Under the pieces are notes generated by a model that was not told the DNA's origin, did not search any database, and saw nothing but the letters and a program-made list of their open reading frames with translations. From contig NZ_JACICD010000005.1 in assembly GCF_014195655.1 (NCBI RefSeq), forward strand, positions 248,001 through 312,000: 64,000 nucleotides of DNA. Reading direction: 5' to 3'. Made by a program: the position numbers and the translations under genes. Shown one piece after another: positions 1-8,838 of the stretch. Position 1 is the first letter of the stretch, and each line of letters starts with the position of its first letter. The stretch comes from Ancylobacter tetraedralis. Lineage in GTDB: Bacteria; Pseudomonadota; Alphaproteobacteria; Rhizobiales; Xanthobacteraceae.

Positions 1-737
1 TGACCTCGACCACGGAGCAATGGGCGGTCATCGCGGTGCAGGGGCCGAAGGCCCGCGAGGTGCTCGCGCCCCTCATCGAGGGCATCGACCTCGCCAAGGA
101 AGCCTTCCCGCACATGAGCGTGCGCGAGGGCACCATTCTCGGCGTGCCGACCCGGCTGTTCAGCGTATCCTTCACCGGCGAGCTGGGCTTCGAGGTCAAT
201 GTCCCCGCGCACTATGGCCGCGCGGTATGGGAGGCGATCTTCGCCGCCGGCCAGCCCTTCGGCATCACGCCCTACGGCACCGAGACGATGCACGTGCTGC
301 GCGCCGAGAAGGGTTACATCATCGTCGGCCAGGAGACGGACGGCACGCAGGTGCCGGACGACGTGAATCTCGGCTGGGCGGTGGGCAAGGCGAAGAAGGA
401 CTTCGTCGGCAAGCGCTCGCTCGCCCGTGCCTCCATGAGCGCGCCGGACCGCAAGCAGCTGGTGGGCCTGCGCACCACCGACCCGAAAGTGGTGCTGGAG
501 GAAGGCGCGCAGATCGTCGCCGATCCCAAGGCGCCGGTACCGGTGCCGATGCTCGGCTTCGTCACCTCGTCCTATTACAGCGCCGTGCTCGGCCATTCGA
601 TCGCGCTGGCCGTCATCAAGGGCGGCCGGGCGCGGATCGGCACACGGCTGTCCGTCCCCATGCCCGACCGCGTCATCGAGGTCGAAATCGTGGAGCCGGT
701 CTTCTACGACCCCAAGGGAGAGCGCCTCAATGGTTGA
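1..737 (+). CDS. soxA: Sarcosine oxidase subunit alpha, C-terminal fragment (cut by window edge)
   Basis: The frame is open from the first bases of the window, so the 5' part lies outside. The visible ~244 residues are the aminomethyltransferase (GcvT-like) domain that ends the alpha subunit of heterotetrameric sarcosine oxidase. They include the FTGELGFEVNVP and YGTETMHVLRAEKGY stretches typical of the folate-binding GcvT fold. The enzyme oxidatively demethylates sarcosine to glycine and passes the methyl group to tetrahydrofolate. The stop overlaps the start of the gamma-subunit gene by 8 bases, as in soxBDAG operons, so soxB and soxD are expected to the left. A lone GcvT protein is less likely because of the soxG neighbour. 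Confidence 0.9.
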   Translation, partial: TSTTEQWAVIAVQGPKAREVLAPLIEGIDLAKEAFPHMSVREGTILGVPTRLFSVSFTGELGFEVNVPAHYGRAVWEAIFAAGQPFGITPYGTETMHVLRAEKGYIIVGQETDGTQVPDDVNLGWAVGKAKKDFVGKRSLARASMSAPDRKQLVGLRTTDPKVVLEEGAQIVADPKAPVPVPMLGFVTSSYYSAVLGHSIALAVIKGGRARIGTRLSVPMPDRVIEVEIVEPVFYDPKGERLNG

Positions 738-1311
738 GACCACCGCAACGGCCGAACCCCTGGCCCACTACCCGCTGGACGCGCTGGCCGCCGGGACGCG
801 CGCCATCGGCGCCGCCCGGCTGACCGCGCTCGGCCCTGTGTCACGGCTGGCCTTCCGCGGCCGCGAAGCCGCCATTCAGGCGGCCGGGGAGGCGTTCGGC
901 GTCGCCCTGCCGCGCGAGGCCAACCGCCGGAACACGGCGAACGGGCGCCACGCCCTGTGGCTCGGGCCGGACGAATGGATCCTGCTCGCCCCCGGCGCGG
1001 ACCCCGCCCCGCTCTTCGCCGCCATCGAGACGGCGACCACCGGCCTGCCGCACTCGCTGGTCGACGTGTCGGCGCGCAGCGTCACCCTCGAGGTAGCAGG
1101 GTCGAAGGCTGCCTACGTGCTCAACCAGGGTAACCCGCTCGATCTGTCGCTGGACGCCTTCCCGGTCGGCACCTCCACCCGTACGCTGTTCCACAAGGCC
1201 GAGATCGTGCTCTCGCGTATCACCCCGGACACGTTCCATGTCGACGTGTGGCGCTCCTTCGCGCCCTATGTCTGGGAAATGCTCGAGGACGCCCGGCGCG
1301 AACTGGCCTGA
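730..1311 (+). CDS. soxG: Sarcosine oxidase subunit gamma
   Basis: 193 residues, the usual size for SoxG, and the start codon lies inside the 3' end of the alpha-subunit gene (translational coupling). The LWLGPDEWILLAP segment and the VDVSARSVTLEVAG stretch are characteristic of this family, a reduced GcvT-like fold. The subunit is non-catalytic in itself and completes the alpha-beta-gamma-delta sarcosine oxidase, which contains FAD, FMN and NAD and works in the cytoplasm. It closes the sarcosine-to-glycine step of the choline pathway encoded downstream. Assignment is strong by context and length. Confidence 0.9.
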   Translation: MVETTATAEPLAHYPLDALAAGTRAIGAARLTALGPVSRLAFRGREAAIQAAGEAFGVALPREANRRNTANGRHALWLGPDEWILLAPGADPAPLFAAIETATTGLPHSLVDVSARSVTLEVAGSKAAYVLNQGNPLDLSLDAFPVGTSTRTLFHKAEIVLSRITPDTFHVDVWRSFAPYVWEMLEDARRELA

Positions 1312-1460
1312 GCCTTCTCAACGCGGAATGCCCTCGATGCCGGATGGACACATATCCACCGGGATCGGGGGCCAACAAGAAGCCGAACAACAACAAGAAC
1401 TACTTCCAGAGGACAGATCCGGCGCTCTCGCCCGTGCCGGACGAGGGAACAGTTGCGCCC

Positions 1461-2825
1461 ATGATCAGCGCCTTCGAGCTCTTCAAGATCGGCATCGGCC
1501 CCTCCTCCTCGCATACGGTGGGGCCGATGGTGGCGGCGGCGAGCTTCATCGACCGGCTCGATGCGGCCGGCGCGCTCACCATCACAGCGCGCGTCGAGAC
1601 CACGCTCTACGGCTCGCTCGCCTGGACCGGCCGCGGCCACGGCACCGACAAGGCGGTGATCCTCGGCCTTGCCGGCGAGCGGCCGCGCACGGTCGATCCC
1701 GACCGCGCCGACGCGCTGGCGGCGGAGGTCGCCTCGCAGCAGCGCCTGGCGCTGGCGGGCCGGCACACGGTGCGCTTCGAGAGCGAGCGCGACATGCTGT
1801 TCGACGGCGTCTCGCCGACACCCCGGCACCCCAACACGCTCGCCTTCCGCGCGCTCGATGCGGGCGGCAACGTGCTGGCGGAGGAACGCTGGTGCTCCAT
1901 CGGCGGCGGCTTCGTGGTGCCGGAGGACGAGGTCGGGCGCCCGCTTGGTGCCGACGATGTCGCCCTGCCGCATCCCTTCCGCAATGCCCGCGACCTGCTG
2001 GTCATGGCAAACAAGGCCGGCCTCACCATTGCCGAACTGGTCTTCGCCAACGAGGTCGCCCGCCGCCCGACCGAGGAGGTGATGGGCCATCTCGACGGCA
2101 TCGTCGACGCGATGATGGCGTGCGTCGATCGCGGCATCGCCACGTCAGGCGAGCTGCCGGGCGGGCTCAAGGTGCGCCGGCGCGCCAAGGCGATCCACGA
2201 TACGCTGATCTCGCGCAACGCGCGCACCCCGCATGAGGTGATGGACTGGGTGAGCCTCTACGCCATCGCGGTGAACGAGGAGAACGCTGCCGGCGGGCGG
2301 GTCGTCACCGCCCCCACCAACGGCGCGGCCGGCGTGGTGCCGGCGACGCTGCGCTACTATCTCGATCATTGCTCGACCGCCTCGCGCTCCGGCATGCACG
2401 CCTTCCTCCTCACCGCGACCGCCATCGGCGCGCTGTTCAAGATGAACGCCTCGATCTCCGGCGCCGAGGTCGGCTGCCAGGGCGAGGTGGGCGTCGCCTG
2501 CTCCATGGCGGCGGCGGGGCTGGCGGCCGCGCTCGGCGGCAGCAACGAGCAGATCGAGAATGCCGCCGAAATCGGCATGGAGCATCACCTCGGCATGACC
2601 TGCGACCCGATCGGCGGGCTGGTGCAGGTGCCCTGCATCGAGCGCAACGCCTTCGGCGCCATCAGCGCGGTCAATGCCGCCTCGCTGGCGCTGCACGGCG
2701 ATGGCACGCATATCGTCTCGCTCGACAAGGTCATCGCCACCATGCGCGAGACCGGACGCGACATGGCCTCGAAATACAAGGAAACCTCGCTCGGCGGCCT
2801 TGCGGTGAACCTGCCCGAATGCTGA
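1461..2825 (+). CDS. sdaA: L-serine ammonia-lyase (L-serine dehydratase), iron-sulfur type
   Basis: 454 residues from the ATG at 1461. The frame is open further upstream, but homology begins here ([19 protein letters not shown]). The N-terminal beta domain carries the substrate-proximal SSSHTVGP motif (about 15-22). The alpha domain carries [13 protein letters not shown] and cysteines at about 339, 347, 381 and 392, among which are the ligands of the [4Fe-4S] cluster that activates the serine hydroxyl. The enzyme converts serine to pyruvate and ammonia. Following the sarcosine oxidase genes, it supplies the last step for carbon from choline: glycine plus a methylene-THF unit gives serine, then pyruvate. 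The 149-base gap to soxG allows a separate promoter. Confidence 0.93.
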   Translation: MISAFELFKIGIGPSSSHTVGPMVAAASFIDRLDAAGALTITARVETTLYGSLAWTGRGHGTDKAVILGLAGERPRTVDPDRADALAAEVASQQRLALAGRHTVRFESERDMLFDGVSPTPRHPNTLAFRALDAGGNVLAEERWCSIGGGFVVPEDEVGRPLGADDVALPHPFRNARDLLVMANKAGLTIAELVFANEVARRPTEEVMGHLDGIVDAMMACVDRGIATSGELPGGLKVRRRAKAIHDTLISRNARTPHEVMDWVSLYAIAVNEENAAGGRVVTAPTNGAAGVVPATLRYYLDHCSTASRSGMHAFLLTATAIGALFKMNASISGAEVGCQGEVGVACSMAAAGLAAALGGSNEQIENAAEIGMEHHLGMTCDPIGGLVQVPCIERNAFGAISAVNAASLALHGDGTHIVSLDKVIATMRETGRDMASKYKETSLGGLAVNLPEC

Positions 2826-2923
2826 AACGTGAACGCGACCGCGTCGGAACGGCACCGACCTTGCTACGGCATGCCTTGCTGCGGCAGGCAGGAAATTTGC
2901 TATGCTGTGAGCCGGAGCAGGCA

Positions 2924-3994
2924 ATGAGCACCCAGCGTCCCACATCGACCGGTCCTTCGGCCAACGGCCCTTCACCTGCGGGCGGCGCCCTCGCGCCCGC
3001 GCTGAATGTCGGCTTTCTGCTGACCGACAATTTCACCCTGTCGGCCTTTTCGCTGATGGTGGACCAGTTCCGCCTCGCCGCCGACGACGGCGACCGCTCG
3101 CGCCCCATCCGTGCGCGCTGGCAGGTCATGTCCGCGAAGGCCGATGCGATCCGCGCCAGCTGCGGCGTCACCGTCTCGCCCTCCGGCCCGCTCGGCGACC
3201 CCGCGGCGTTCGACTACATCATCGTGGTCGGCGGGCTGCTGCATGGCGGGCAGCACATGGACGAGGAGACGGTCGCCTTCCTCAAGCGCGCGGCCCGCGC
3301 CGGCGTTTCGCTGGTGGGCGTGTGCACCGGCTCCTTCGTGCTCGCCCGCGCCGGACTGATGACCGGGCGACGCTGCTGCGTGTCGTGGTATCACTACCAG
3401 GACTTTCTCGAAGAATTCCCCCACCATACGCCGGTGGCCGACCGGCTCTACGTCATCGACGGCGACCGCATCACCTGCGCGGGCGGCGGCGGGGCGGCGG
3501 ACCTCGCCACGGCGCTGGTGGAGAAGTCGATGGGCCGCTCCGTGGCGCAGAAGGGCCGCCACATCCTGCAGCTCGATCGCCAGCGGCCGGGTTCGGAATC
3601 CCAGCCGCACCCGCCGATCGCCGATCTGGTGGCCGACGACCGGGTGCGCCGGGCGCTGCTGCTGATGGAGCAGCACCTCGCCGACCCCTTACCCATCGCC
3701 GATATCGCACGGCGCCTGCAGCTCTCCACCCGCCAGCTGGAACGGCTGTTCCAGACGGTGATGGGCCAGCGCCCGGCCGAGTTCTACCGGCGGCTGCGGC
3801 TGCGCTATGCGCGCTTCCTGCTCGACACGACGGGACGCTCGGTGACGGATATCGCGCTGGAGGCCGGCTTTTCCGACTGCGCGCATTTCTCCCGCCAGTT
3901 CAAGGCCCAGCACGGCTTCACCCCCTCCGATGCACGGGCCCAGTCGCCCGGGCCGATGGCGCGCAACCTCGCGGCGCAGCGCCTGTTCGACTGA
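2924..3994 (+). CDS. GlxA-family transcriptional regulator (DJ-1/PfpI plus AraC HTH), probable sarcosine/betaine-responsive activator
   Basis: 356 residues from the ATG at 2924. An N-terminal DJ-1/PfpI-like amidotransferase domain (about 25-205, with IIVVGG and the nucleophile-elbow-like VCTGSFVLARAG) is followed by a C-terminal AraC/XylS domain with two helix-turn-helix units (about 240-340; IADIARRLQLSTRQLERLFQ, then VTDIALEAGFSDCAHFSRQF). This architecture matches the GbdR/SouR type regulators that activate glycine betaine, dimethylglycine and sarcosine catabolic genes in Pseudomonas. It lies just downstream of the sarcosine oxidase and serine dehydratase genes, which suggests a similar role here. 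The exact ligand cannot be read from the sequence. Confidence 0.85.
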   Translation: MSTQRPTSTGPSANGPSPAGGALAPALNVGFLLTDNFTLSAFSLMVDQFRLAADDGDRSRPIRARWQVMSAKADAIRASCGVTVSPSGPLGDPAAFDYIIVVGGLLHGGQHMDEETVAFLKRAARAGVSLVGVCTGSFVLARAGLMTGRRCCVSWYHYQDFLEEFPHHTPVADRLYVIDGDRITCAGGGGAADLATALVEKSMGRSVAQKGRHILQLDRQRPGSESQPHPPIADLVADDRVRRALLLMEQHLADPLPIADIARRLQLSTRQLERLFQTVMGQRPAEFYRRLRLRYARFLLDTTGRSVTDIALEAGFSDCAHFSRQFKAQHGFTPSDARAQSPGPMARNLAAQRLFD

Positions 3995-4003
3995 GCGGGC
4001 CCG

Positions 4004-4699
4004 TCAGCGGATCGACAGGCGGAGAAAATCCGCGCTGACCCGGATCTGCGTCGCGCCGTCGCTGTCATTGGTGCGCGCCGTGTCGACCAGCGCCGCCTTG
4101 GCGTCGACCCGCCAGCCCACGCTCGCCTGCATCGGCAGGGTGATATGCGCGTCGAGCGAGCCGACCGCGAGATTGACCGCGCGCGGCGCCGCCTCGCTCA
4201 GATCGAGCCGCACCCTGAGCGCGGTCCCGCGCAGGTCGACGCGCTCCACCGCACCGGCAAGGACGAGATCGCCGGCGCGCGTCTGCGTGTCGAGCGCGGC
4301 GAAGCGGCCGTCGAGTTGCGCTTCCACGGCGGCGAGGTCGATTCGCACCGAGACATCGGGAGGAAGGTTCGCCGTGAGTTCCACCACGCAGTCCGAGGAT
4401 TCCAGCAGGGACGGCGTGTGCGCCTCGACGCGCAGCACCGTGCCCTCCACCCACATGCGGCTCGACGTGCGACAATCATTGTAGAACCAGCTTGAATACC
4501 AGCGGGAGAACCAGCCGGTGCGGCGCTCGGCGAGTTGCGCCTGCGGCGTCTCCCCCGCCCGCGCGGTCAGCGTCACCGTGGCGGCATCGCCGGTGATCTC
4601 CACCCGCTCGACACCTGCGAGATCGAGCCGCCTCTCATCGGCGCGGGCAAGGGACAGGCCGACCAGCAGCACGGCGAGGACGAAAACAAGCATCTTCAT
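4004..4699 (-). CDS. Exported protein of unknown function, GIN/DUF4097-like beta-rich repeat
   Basis: 231 residues from the ATG at 4699, chosen because the signal peptide (MKMLVFVLAVLLVGLSLARA, cleavage after Ala) begins there although the frame is open further upstream. The mature part consists of alternating short hydrophobic strands with patterns such as VERVEITGDAATVTLTA, LRVEAHTPSLLES and VRIDLAAVEAQLDGRF, resembling the repetitive beta-helix of head-GIN/DUF4097 proteins. It is probably periplasmic. It converges with the GlxA-type gene (9-base gap) and is divergent from the membrane AraC gene at 4840. No catalytic motif is visible and the function is unknown. Confidence 0.7.
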   Translation of the reverse strand: MKMLVFVLAVLLVGLSLARADERRLDLAGVERVEITGDAATVTLTARAGETPQAQLAERRTGWFSRWYSSWFYNDCRTSSRMWVEGTVLRVEAHTPSLLESSDCVVELTANLPPDVSVRIDLAAVEAQLDGRFAALDTQTRAGDLVLAGAVERVDLRGTALRVRLDLSEAAPRAVNLAVGSLDAHITLPMQASVGWRVDAKAALVDTARTNDSDGATQIRVSADFLRLSIR

Positions 4700-4839
4700 G
4701 TCAGGGCATCCGTGTGAACAGCGATGCCCCATCCGTGGCCGCATGCCTCCGTCCCGGCGACCTCGATCGCGTTTCAGGTCGACCTGAGGCGCGATCCGGG
4801 CCAGAACCGATCACCTGACGCCCCGAAATCCCGACTCCC

Positions 4840-5952
4840 ATGATCTTCGTTCCGCTGCCCTTCGTCGTCGCCCTCATTCTGGCGCTGCTCGCCATCCGGC
4901 TGCTGCGCTCGGAGGAGAGCGGACGCCATCACGCCCTCTTCCTCGCGCTCATCGCCGCCTATGCGCTGCAATCCGTGCTGGTCGGGCTGCGCTGGGGCTA
5001 TGATCTGCGCGCCGTGCAGCCTTTCCAGGCCGCGTTGGCCAGCCTCATCGCGCCGCTGGCCTATGTCGCGTTCCGCAGCCTCACCGAGGACGCGGCGGAG
5101 GGGACCCGGCCCGCATGGCTCTGGCCGCATCTGCTGCTGCCGCCGCTGCTCGTCGGGCTGTGCTTCGCCTGGCAACCCGCGCCGATCGGGCCGCTGATCG
5201 TGACGCTGTTTCTCGGCTATGGCGGCGCTCTGCTCTGGCTCGCCCGCCGGGGGCCGGACGGGCTGGTCCGCTCGCGGCTGGATGGCACCCTGCGCTCCTA
5301 TCGCGCGCTGGTGATCACCGCGAGCGCGCTCATCGGCTCGGCGGTGACGGACATGCTGATCTCCGTCGACCTCGACTGGACCGGCGGCCGCAACACCCCG
5401 GCGATGATCGCCTCCTTCAACGTCGTCGCGCTGCTCGTGCTCGGGGCCGCCGCCGCCGCCGCCGATTCCGCCGCGCCGGGAACGGAGGCGACGCGCGCGC
5501 CCTCGGGCAGGGCGGAGGGTTCGACGCGGGACGATGCTCCTCGCGATGCCCCGTCCGAGGAGGAACGTGACCCTGACGACCTGCCCGGCTCCGGCTCTCC
5601 CGACGAGGCCGCGCAGGATGCCGCCGTCATCGCCGCGCTGGAGGCGCTGATGACCGAGCGCCGACTCTTCACCGATGTCGACCTGGATCTCGGCCGCCTT
5701 GCCCGCCGCCTCGGTTTGCCCGCGCGGCGGCTGTCGCAGGCGATCAACCGCACCCATGGGGTCAGCGTCTCGCATTACGTCAACGGCCTTCGCGTCAATG
5801 AGGCGCAGCGCCTGCTCGCCGGCACCGACCTGCCGGTGACGCGGGTGATGCTGGACGCCGGCTTCCTCACCAAGTCCAATTTCAACCGCGAATTCCGCCG
5901 CGTCGCCGGCACCAGTCCCTCCGCCTGGCGGCGGGAGCGGGCGGGCCCGTGA
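4840..5952 (+). CDS. Membrane-anchored AraC-family transcriptional regulator
   Basis: 370 residues. The first ~210 residues contain about six to seven hydrophobic segments (starting IFVPLPFVVALILALLAIRLL), followed by a charged Pro/Ser/Asp-rich linker (about 210-255) and a C-terminal AraC helix-turn-helix domain (about 270-368; LGRLARRLGLPARRLSQAIN and VTRVMLDAGFLTKSNFNREF). The polytopic sensor fused to an AraC DNA-binding domain implies signal reception at the membrane. The target genes are not evident. The gene lies 235 bases upstream of gbcA and reads toward it, but the gap is large and independent regulation is likely. Confidence 0.85.
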   Translation: MIFVPLPFVVALILALLAIRLLRSEESGRHHALFLALIAAYALQSVLVGLRWGYDLRAVQPFQAALASLIAPLAYVAFRSLTEDAAEGTRPAWLWPHLLLPPLLVGLCFAWQPAPIGPLIVTLFLGYGGALLWLARRGPDGLVRSRLDGTLRSYRALVITASALIGSAVTDMLISVDLDWTGGRNTPAMIASFNVVALLVLGAAAAAADSAAPGTEATRAPSGRAEGSTRDDAPRDAPSEEERDPDDLPGSGSPDEAAQDAAVIAALEALMTERRLFTDVDLDLGRLARRLGLPARRLSQAINRTHGVSVSHYVNGLRVNEAQRLLAGTDLPVTRVMLDAGFLTKSNFNREFRRVAGTSPSAWRRERAGP

Positions 5953-6078
5953 GCGCCCGCGCGCAGCACCGCATGACCGCCTGAGCGCTTGCGGGCCAGA
6001 CGACCTTCCGCTCCCGTGAGGAAACCGCGCCGCGCCGCCCTCCGGCGCCGATCTCCTCGCCTCGTGAACGGCAAATGT

Positions 6079-6116
6079 CGACTTCAAGAAAGCGTCTGTC
6101 GGATTTATGAAAGTCG
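6079..6116. promoter_or_regulatory. Imperfect inverted repeat upstream of gbcA, possible operator
   Basis: CGACTTC at 6079-6085 faces GAAAGTCG at 6109-6116, about 70 bases before the gbcA start, in a locally AT-richer part of the 235-base intergenic region. It could be the binding site of a GlxA/GbdR-type activator. I cannot compare it with a known consensus here, so this is only a position to test. Confidence 0.25.
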
Positions 6117-6187
6117 TCGCGCCGCTTTAGTCGAACAATTCCATTCCAGACGACAAGCGGGCCGGGACCCGCGAGGGAGAACTGTCG

Positions 6188-7447
6188 ATGCTGGATTCCA
6201 CGCAAACGCCGCTCAAGGCGCTGCTGCGCCGCCGCCAGCCGGGCTACAGCCTCGAGGCGCCGTTCTATACCAGCCCCGAGATTTTCGAGGCGGACATGGA
6301 GGTCATCTTCGGCCGCCACTGGATCTTCGTTGGCGTCGATCCCGACATCCCGGAGCCGGGCGATGCGATGACCTTCAACATCGGCAAATACGCGATCTTC
6401 GCGGTGCGCGACGATGACGGCGAGGTGCGCGCCTTCCACAATGTCTGCCGCCATCGCGGCGCGCCGATCGTGCACGACTATAAGACCACGGTCGGCAACC
6501 TGGTCTGCCGCTATCATTCCTGGACCTATGGGCTCGATGGCAAGCTGCTCTTCGCCGAGCACATGGGCGCGGACTTCGATCCCGGCTGCCACGGCCTGAA
6601 GCCGGTGCATGTGCGCTCGCTGGAGGGCCTCATCTTCGTGTGCCTGTCCGACGACCCGCCGGCCGATTTCGACATCATGGCGGCGAAGATGGCACCCTAT
6701 CTCGCCCCGCACGACCTGAAGAACGCCAAGGTCGCCTTCGAGAAGGACATCATCGAGCCGGGCAACTGGAAGCTCACCATGGAGAACAACCGCGAGTGCT
6801 ATCACTGCGCGGGCAACCACCCCGAGCTGACCGTGCCGCTCTTCGCCTATGGCTTCGGCTTCGCGCCGGAAGAGCTCGACGAGCATGGTCGCAAGGAAGC
6901 CGAGGATTACGCGAAGCTCGTCACCAACTCACATCGCGAATGGGAAAGCTGCGGCTTCCCCTCGGAAATGATCGAGCACCTCGACGACATGGTGACCGGC
7001 TATCGCACCGAGCGCCTGCCGCTGGCCGGCGAGGGCGAGAGCCACACCAACGACACCAAGGCGGCGTGCAAGAAGCTGCTCGGCTCGATCAACGATCCCC
7101 GGCACGGCGCGCTGCATTTCTGGACCCAGCCGAATTCGTGGCACCACTTCATGTCGGACCACGCGGTGGTGTTCTCGGTGCTGCCGCTCGATGCCGAGCG
7201 CTCGCTGCTGCGCACCAAGTGGCTGGTGCACAAGGATGCGGTCGAGGGCGTCGATTACGACCTCGAAAACCTCGTCGGCGTGTGGGACGCCACCAACGAC
7301 CAGGATTCGACGCTGGTCGGCTACTGCCAGGAAGGCGCGCGCAGCCCGGCCTACGAGCCCGGCCCCTACTCGCCGCATACCGAGATGCTCGTGGACAAGT
7401 TCTGCAACTGGTATATCGGCCGCATGGCCGAACATACCGGGCGCTGA
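6188..7447 (+). CDS. gbcA: Glycine betaine monooxygenase, Rieske oxygenase subunit
   Basis: 419 residues of a Rieske-type aromatic-ring-hydroxylating oxygenase alpha subunit. The Rieske [2Fe-2S] ligands are Cys87-x-His89 and Cys107-x2-His110. The mononuclear iron site lies in the NNRECYHCAGNH stretch, with His206 and His211. With its reductase it removes one methyl group of glycine betaine as formaldehyde, giving dimethylglycine. Many ring hydroxylases share this fold. The betaine assignment rests on the GbcB-type partner downstream and on the surrounding dgcAB, sox and bet genes. A GAGGGAGA ribosome-binding site precedes the ATG. Confidence 0.92.
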   Translation: MLDSTQTPLKALLRRRQPGYSLEAPFYTSPEIFEADMEVIFGRHWIFVGVDPDIPEPGDAMTFNIGKYAIFAVRDDDGEVRAFHNVCRHRGAPIVHDYKTTVGNLVCRYHSWTYGLDGKLLFAEHMGADFDPGCHGLKPVHVRSLEGLIFVCLSDDPPADFDIMAAKMAPYLAPHDLKNAKVAFEKDIIEPGNWKLTMENNRECYHCAGNHPELTVPLFAYGFGFAPEELDEHGRKEAEDYAKLVTNSHREWESCGFPSEMIEHLDDMVTGYRTERLPLAGEGESHTNDTKAACKKLLGSINDPRHGALHFWTQPNSWHHFMSDHAVVFSVLPLDAERSLLRTKWLVHKDAVEGVDYDLENLVGVWDATNDQDSTLVGYCQEGARSPAYEPGPYSPHTEMLVDKFCNWYIGRMAEHTGR

Positions 7448-7479
7448 ACGGTCCCTATCATCGCCCGCTCTCTCACGTC

Positions 7480-7588
7480 CCTCTCCCCGACGGGGAGAGG
7501 TGGCCCGCGACGCGGGTCGGTGAGGGGTGACACCATCGCGACGCCGCAAGCCCCCTCACCACGCCCCTCTCCCCTCGGGGAGCGGGGG
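7480..7588. repeat. Composite REP/RIME-like palindromic element between gbcA and gbcB
   Basis: Two GC-rich palindromes, CCTCTCCCCG-a-CGGGGAGAGG at 7480-7500 and CTCCCC-TC-GGGGAG near 7569-7582, flank an internal pair GGTGAGGGG / CCCCTCACC. The same palindrome family recurs at 29799-29908, 43820-43837 and 50031-50051. This architecture resembles the RIME-type intergenic mosaic elements of Rhizobiales. In the gbcA-gbcB gap it could also stabilise or terminate transcripts. Confidence 0.75.
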
Positions 7589-7635
7589 CAAAGCGGCTCT
7601 CCCGGTGAGGGCTACCGAGATCGAGAATCGAACGC

Positions 7636-8814
7636 ATGAACGCCTCCCCGCCGACCGTCTCGCCCGACCCCGCCAGCCCGCGCCTTGCCGGCAACCTGCC
7701 GCTGTGGAATCCCGAGGTGGACGATGCGCTGATCGTGCGCGAGATCCGCAACGAGACGGCCGACGTGAAGACCTTCGTGCTCGCGCCGAAGGACCCGTGC
7801 CTGTTCCGCTACGCGCCGGGCCAGTTCCTCACCCTCGACCTCGACATCGGTGGGGAGAGCGTCAACCGCTGCTACACCATCGCCTCCGCGCCCACCCGCC
7901 CGCACACGCTCGCCATCACCGTGAAACGCGTGCCGCACGGGCCGGTGTCGAATTTCCTGCACGACCATGTGAAGGTCGGCTCGGTGCTGCGGGCGGTGGG
8001 GCCGATGGGCGACTTCTCCTGCCTCATACAGGGCACCCCCGCGCAGACACCCGATCGCGCGCCGAAATATCTGTTCCTCTCCGGCGGCAGCGGCATCACC
8101 CCGCTGATGTCCATGGCGCGCACCTTTCACGACCTGGGCGAGGCCCGCGACATCGTCTTCGTGCACGCGGCGCGATCCCCGGCCGACATCATCTTCCGTG
8201 CCGAGCTGGAACTGATGGCGCGCAACCAGCCGAGCTTCCGCTTCGCCCCGGTCTGCGAGGCGGACAGCGCGTTCGAACCGTGGCACGGACTGCGCGGCCG
8301 GCTGAATCTCGGCCTTCTCCATCACGTTGCGCCGGATTATGCGCAGCGCGAGATCTTCGTCTGCGGCCCCTCGCCCTTCATGGCCGCGGTGCGCGAGATG
8401 CTGAAGGACGCGGGCTTCGACATGGCTCGGCATCACGAGGAGAGCTTCGACTTCGCCGAACTCGCGAAGGCCGAACCCGAAGTGGCGGCCGAGGTGATCG
8501 GCGCCGAAGCGCTGGAGGCCGTGGAACGCGCGCTGGAAGCGCCGGCCGTGACGACCTACACGGTGGAATTCATCAAGCAGAAGCGCACCATCGAGTGCCG
8601 GTCCGACATGTTCGTGCTCGACGCCGCCCGCCGCGCCGGGGTGCGGCTGCCCTCGTCCTGCTCGAAGGGCCTGTGCGGCACCTGCAAGTCGAAGCTGATC
8701 GATGGCACGGTGGACATGAAGCACGGCGGCGGCATCCGCCAGCGCGAGATCGATGCCGGCATGGCGCTGCTGTGCTGCTCGAAGCCGACCAGCAACCTGG
8801 TGGTGGACCGCTGA
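7636..8814 (+). CDS. gbcB: Glycine betaine monooxygenase reductase subunit (FAD/NAD plus [2Fe-2S] ferredoxin)
   Basis: 392 residues. An N-terminal ferredoxin-reductase FAD-binding domain (about 40-130; YAPGQFLTLDLDIGGE then RCYTIASAP) is followed by an NAD-binding domain (about 140-260; LFLSGGSGITPLMSM and FVCGPSPFM). A C-terminal plant-type [2Fe-2S] domain has cysteines at 342, 347, 350 and 380 (C-x4-C-x2-C-x29-C). It takes electrons from NAD(P)H and delivers them to GbcA. The separation from gbcA by a 188-base repeat-containing gap is unusual for a two-component enzyme but still compatible with co-transcription. Confidence 0.92.
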   Translation: MNASPPTVSPDPASPRLAGNLPLWNPEVDDALIVREIRNETADVKTFVLAPKDPCLFRYAPGQFLTLDLDIGGESVNRCYTIASAPTRPHTLAITVKRVPHGPVSNFLHDHVKVGSVLRAVGPMGDFSCLIQGTPAQTPDRAPKYLFLSGGSGITPLMSMARTFHDLGEARDIVFVHAARSPADIIFRAELELMARNQPSFRFAPVCEADSAFEPWHGLRGRLNLGLLHHVAPDYAQREIFVCGPSPFMAAVREMLKDAGFDMARHHEESFDFAELAKAEPEVAAEVIGAEALEAVERALEAPAVTTYTVEFIKQKRTIECRSDMFVLDAARRAGVRLPSSCSKGLCGTCKSKLIDGTVDMKHGGGIRQREIDAGMALLCCSKPTSNLVVDR

Positions 8815-8838
8815 GCGGCCGGCGGCCGGCGCACTGTC

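Noticed and set aside
1312..1460. Glycine or serine riboswitch upstream of sdaA
   Set aside because: I looked for the conserved glycine aptamer cores and paired stems and found only a weak CCGGC/GCCGG repeat.
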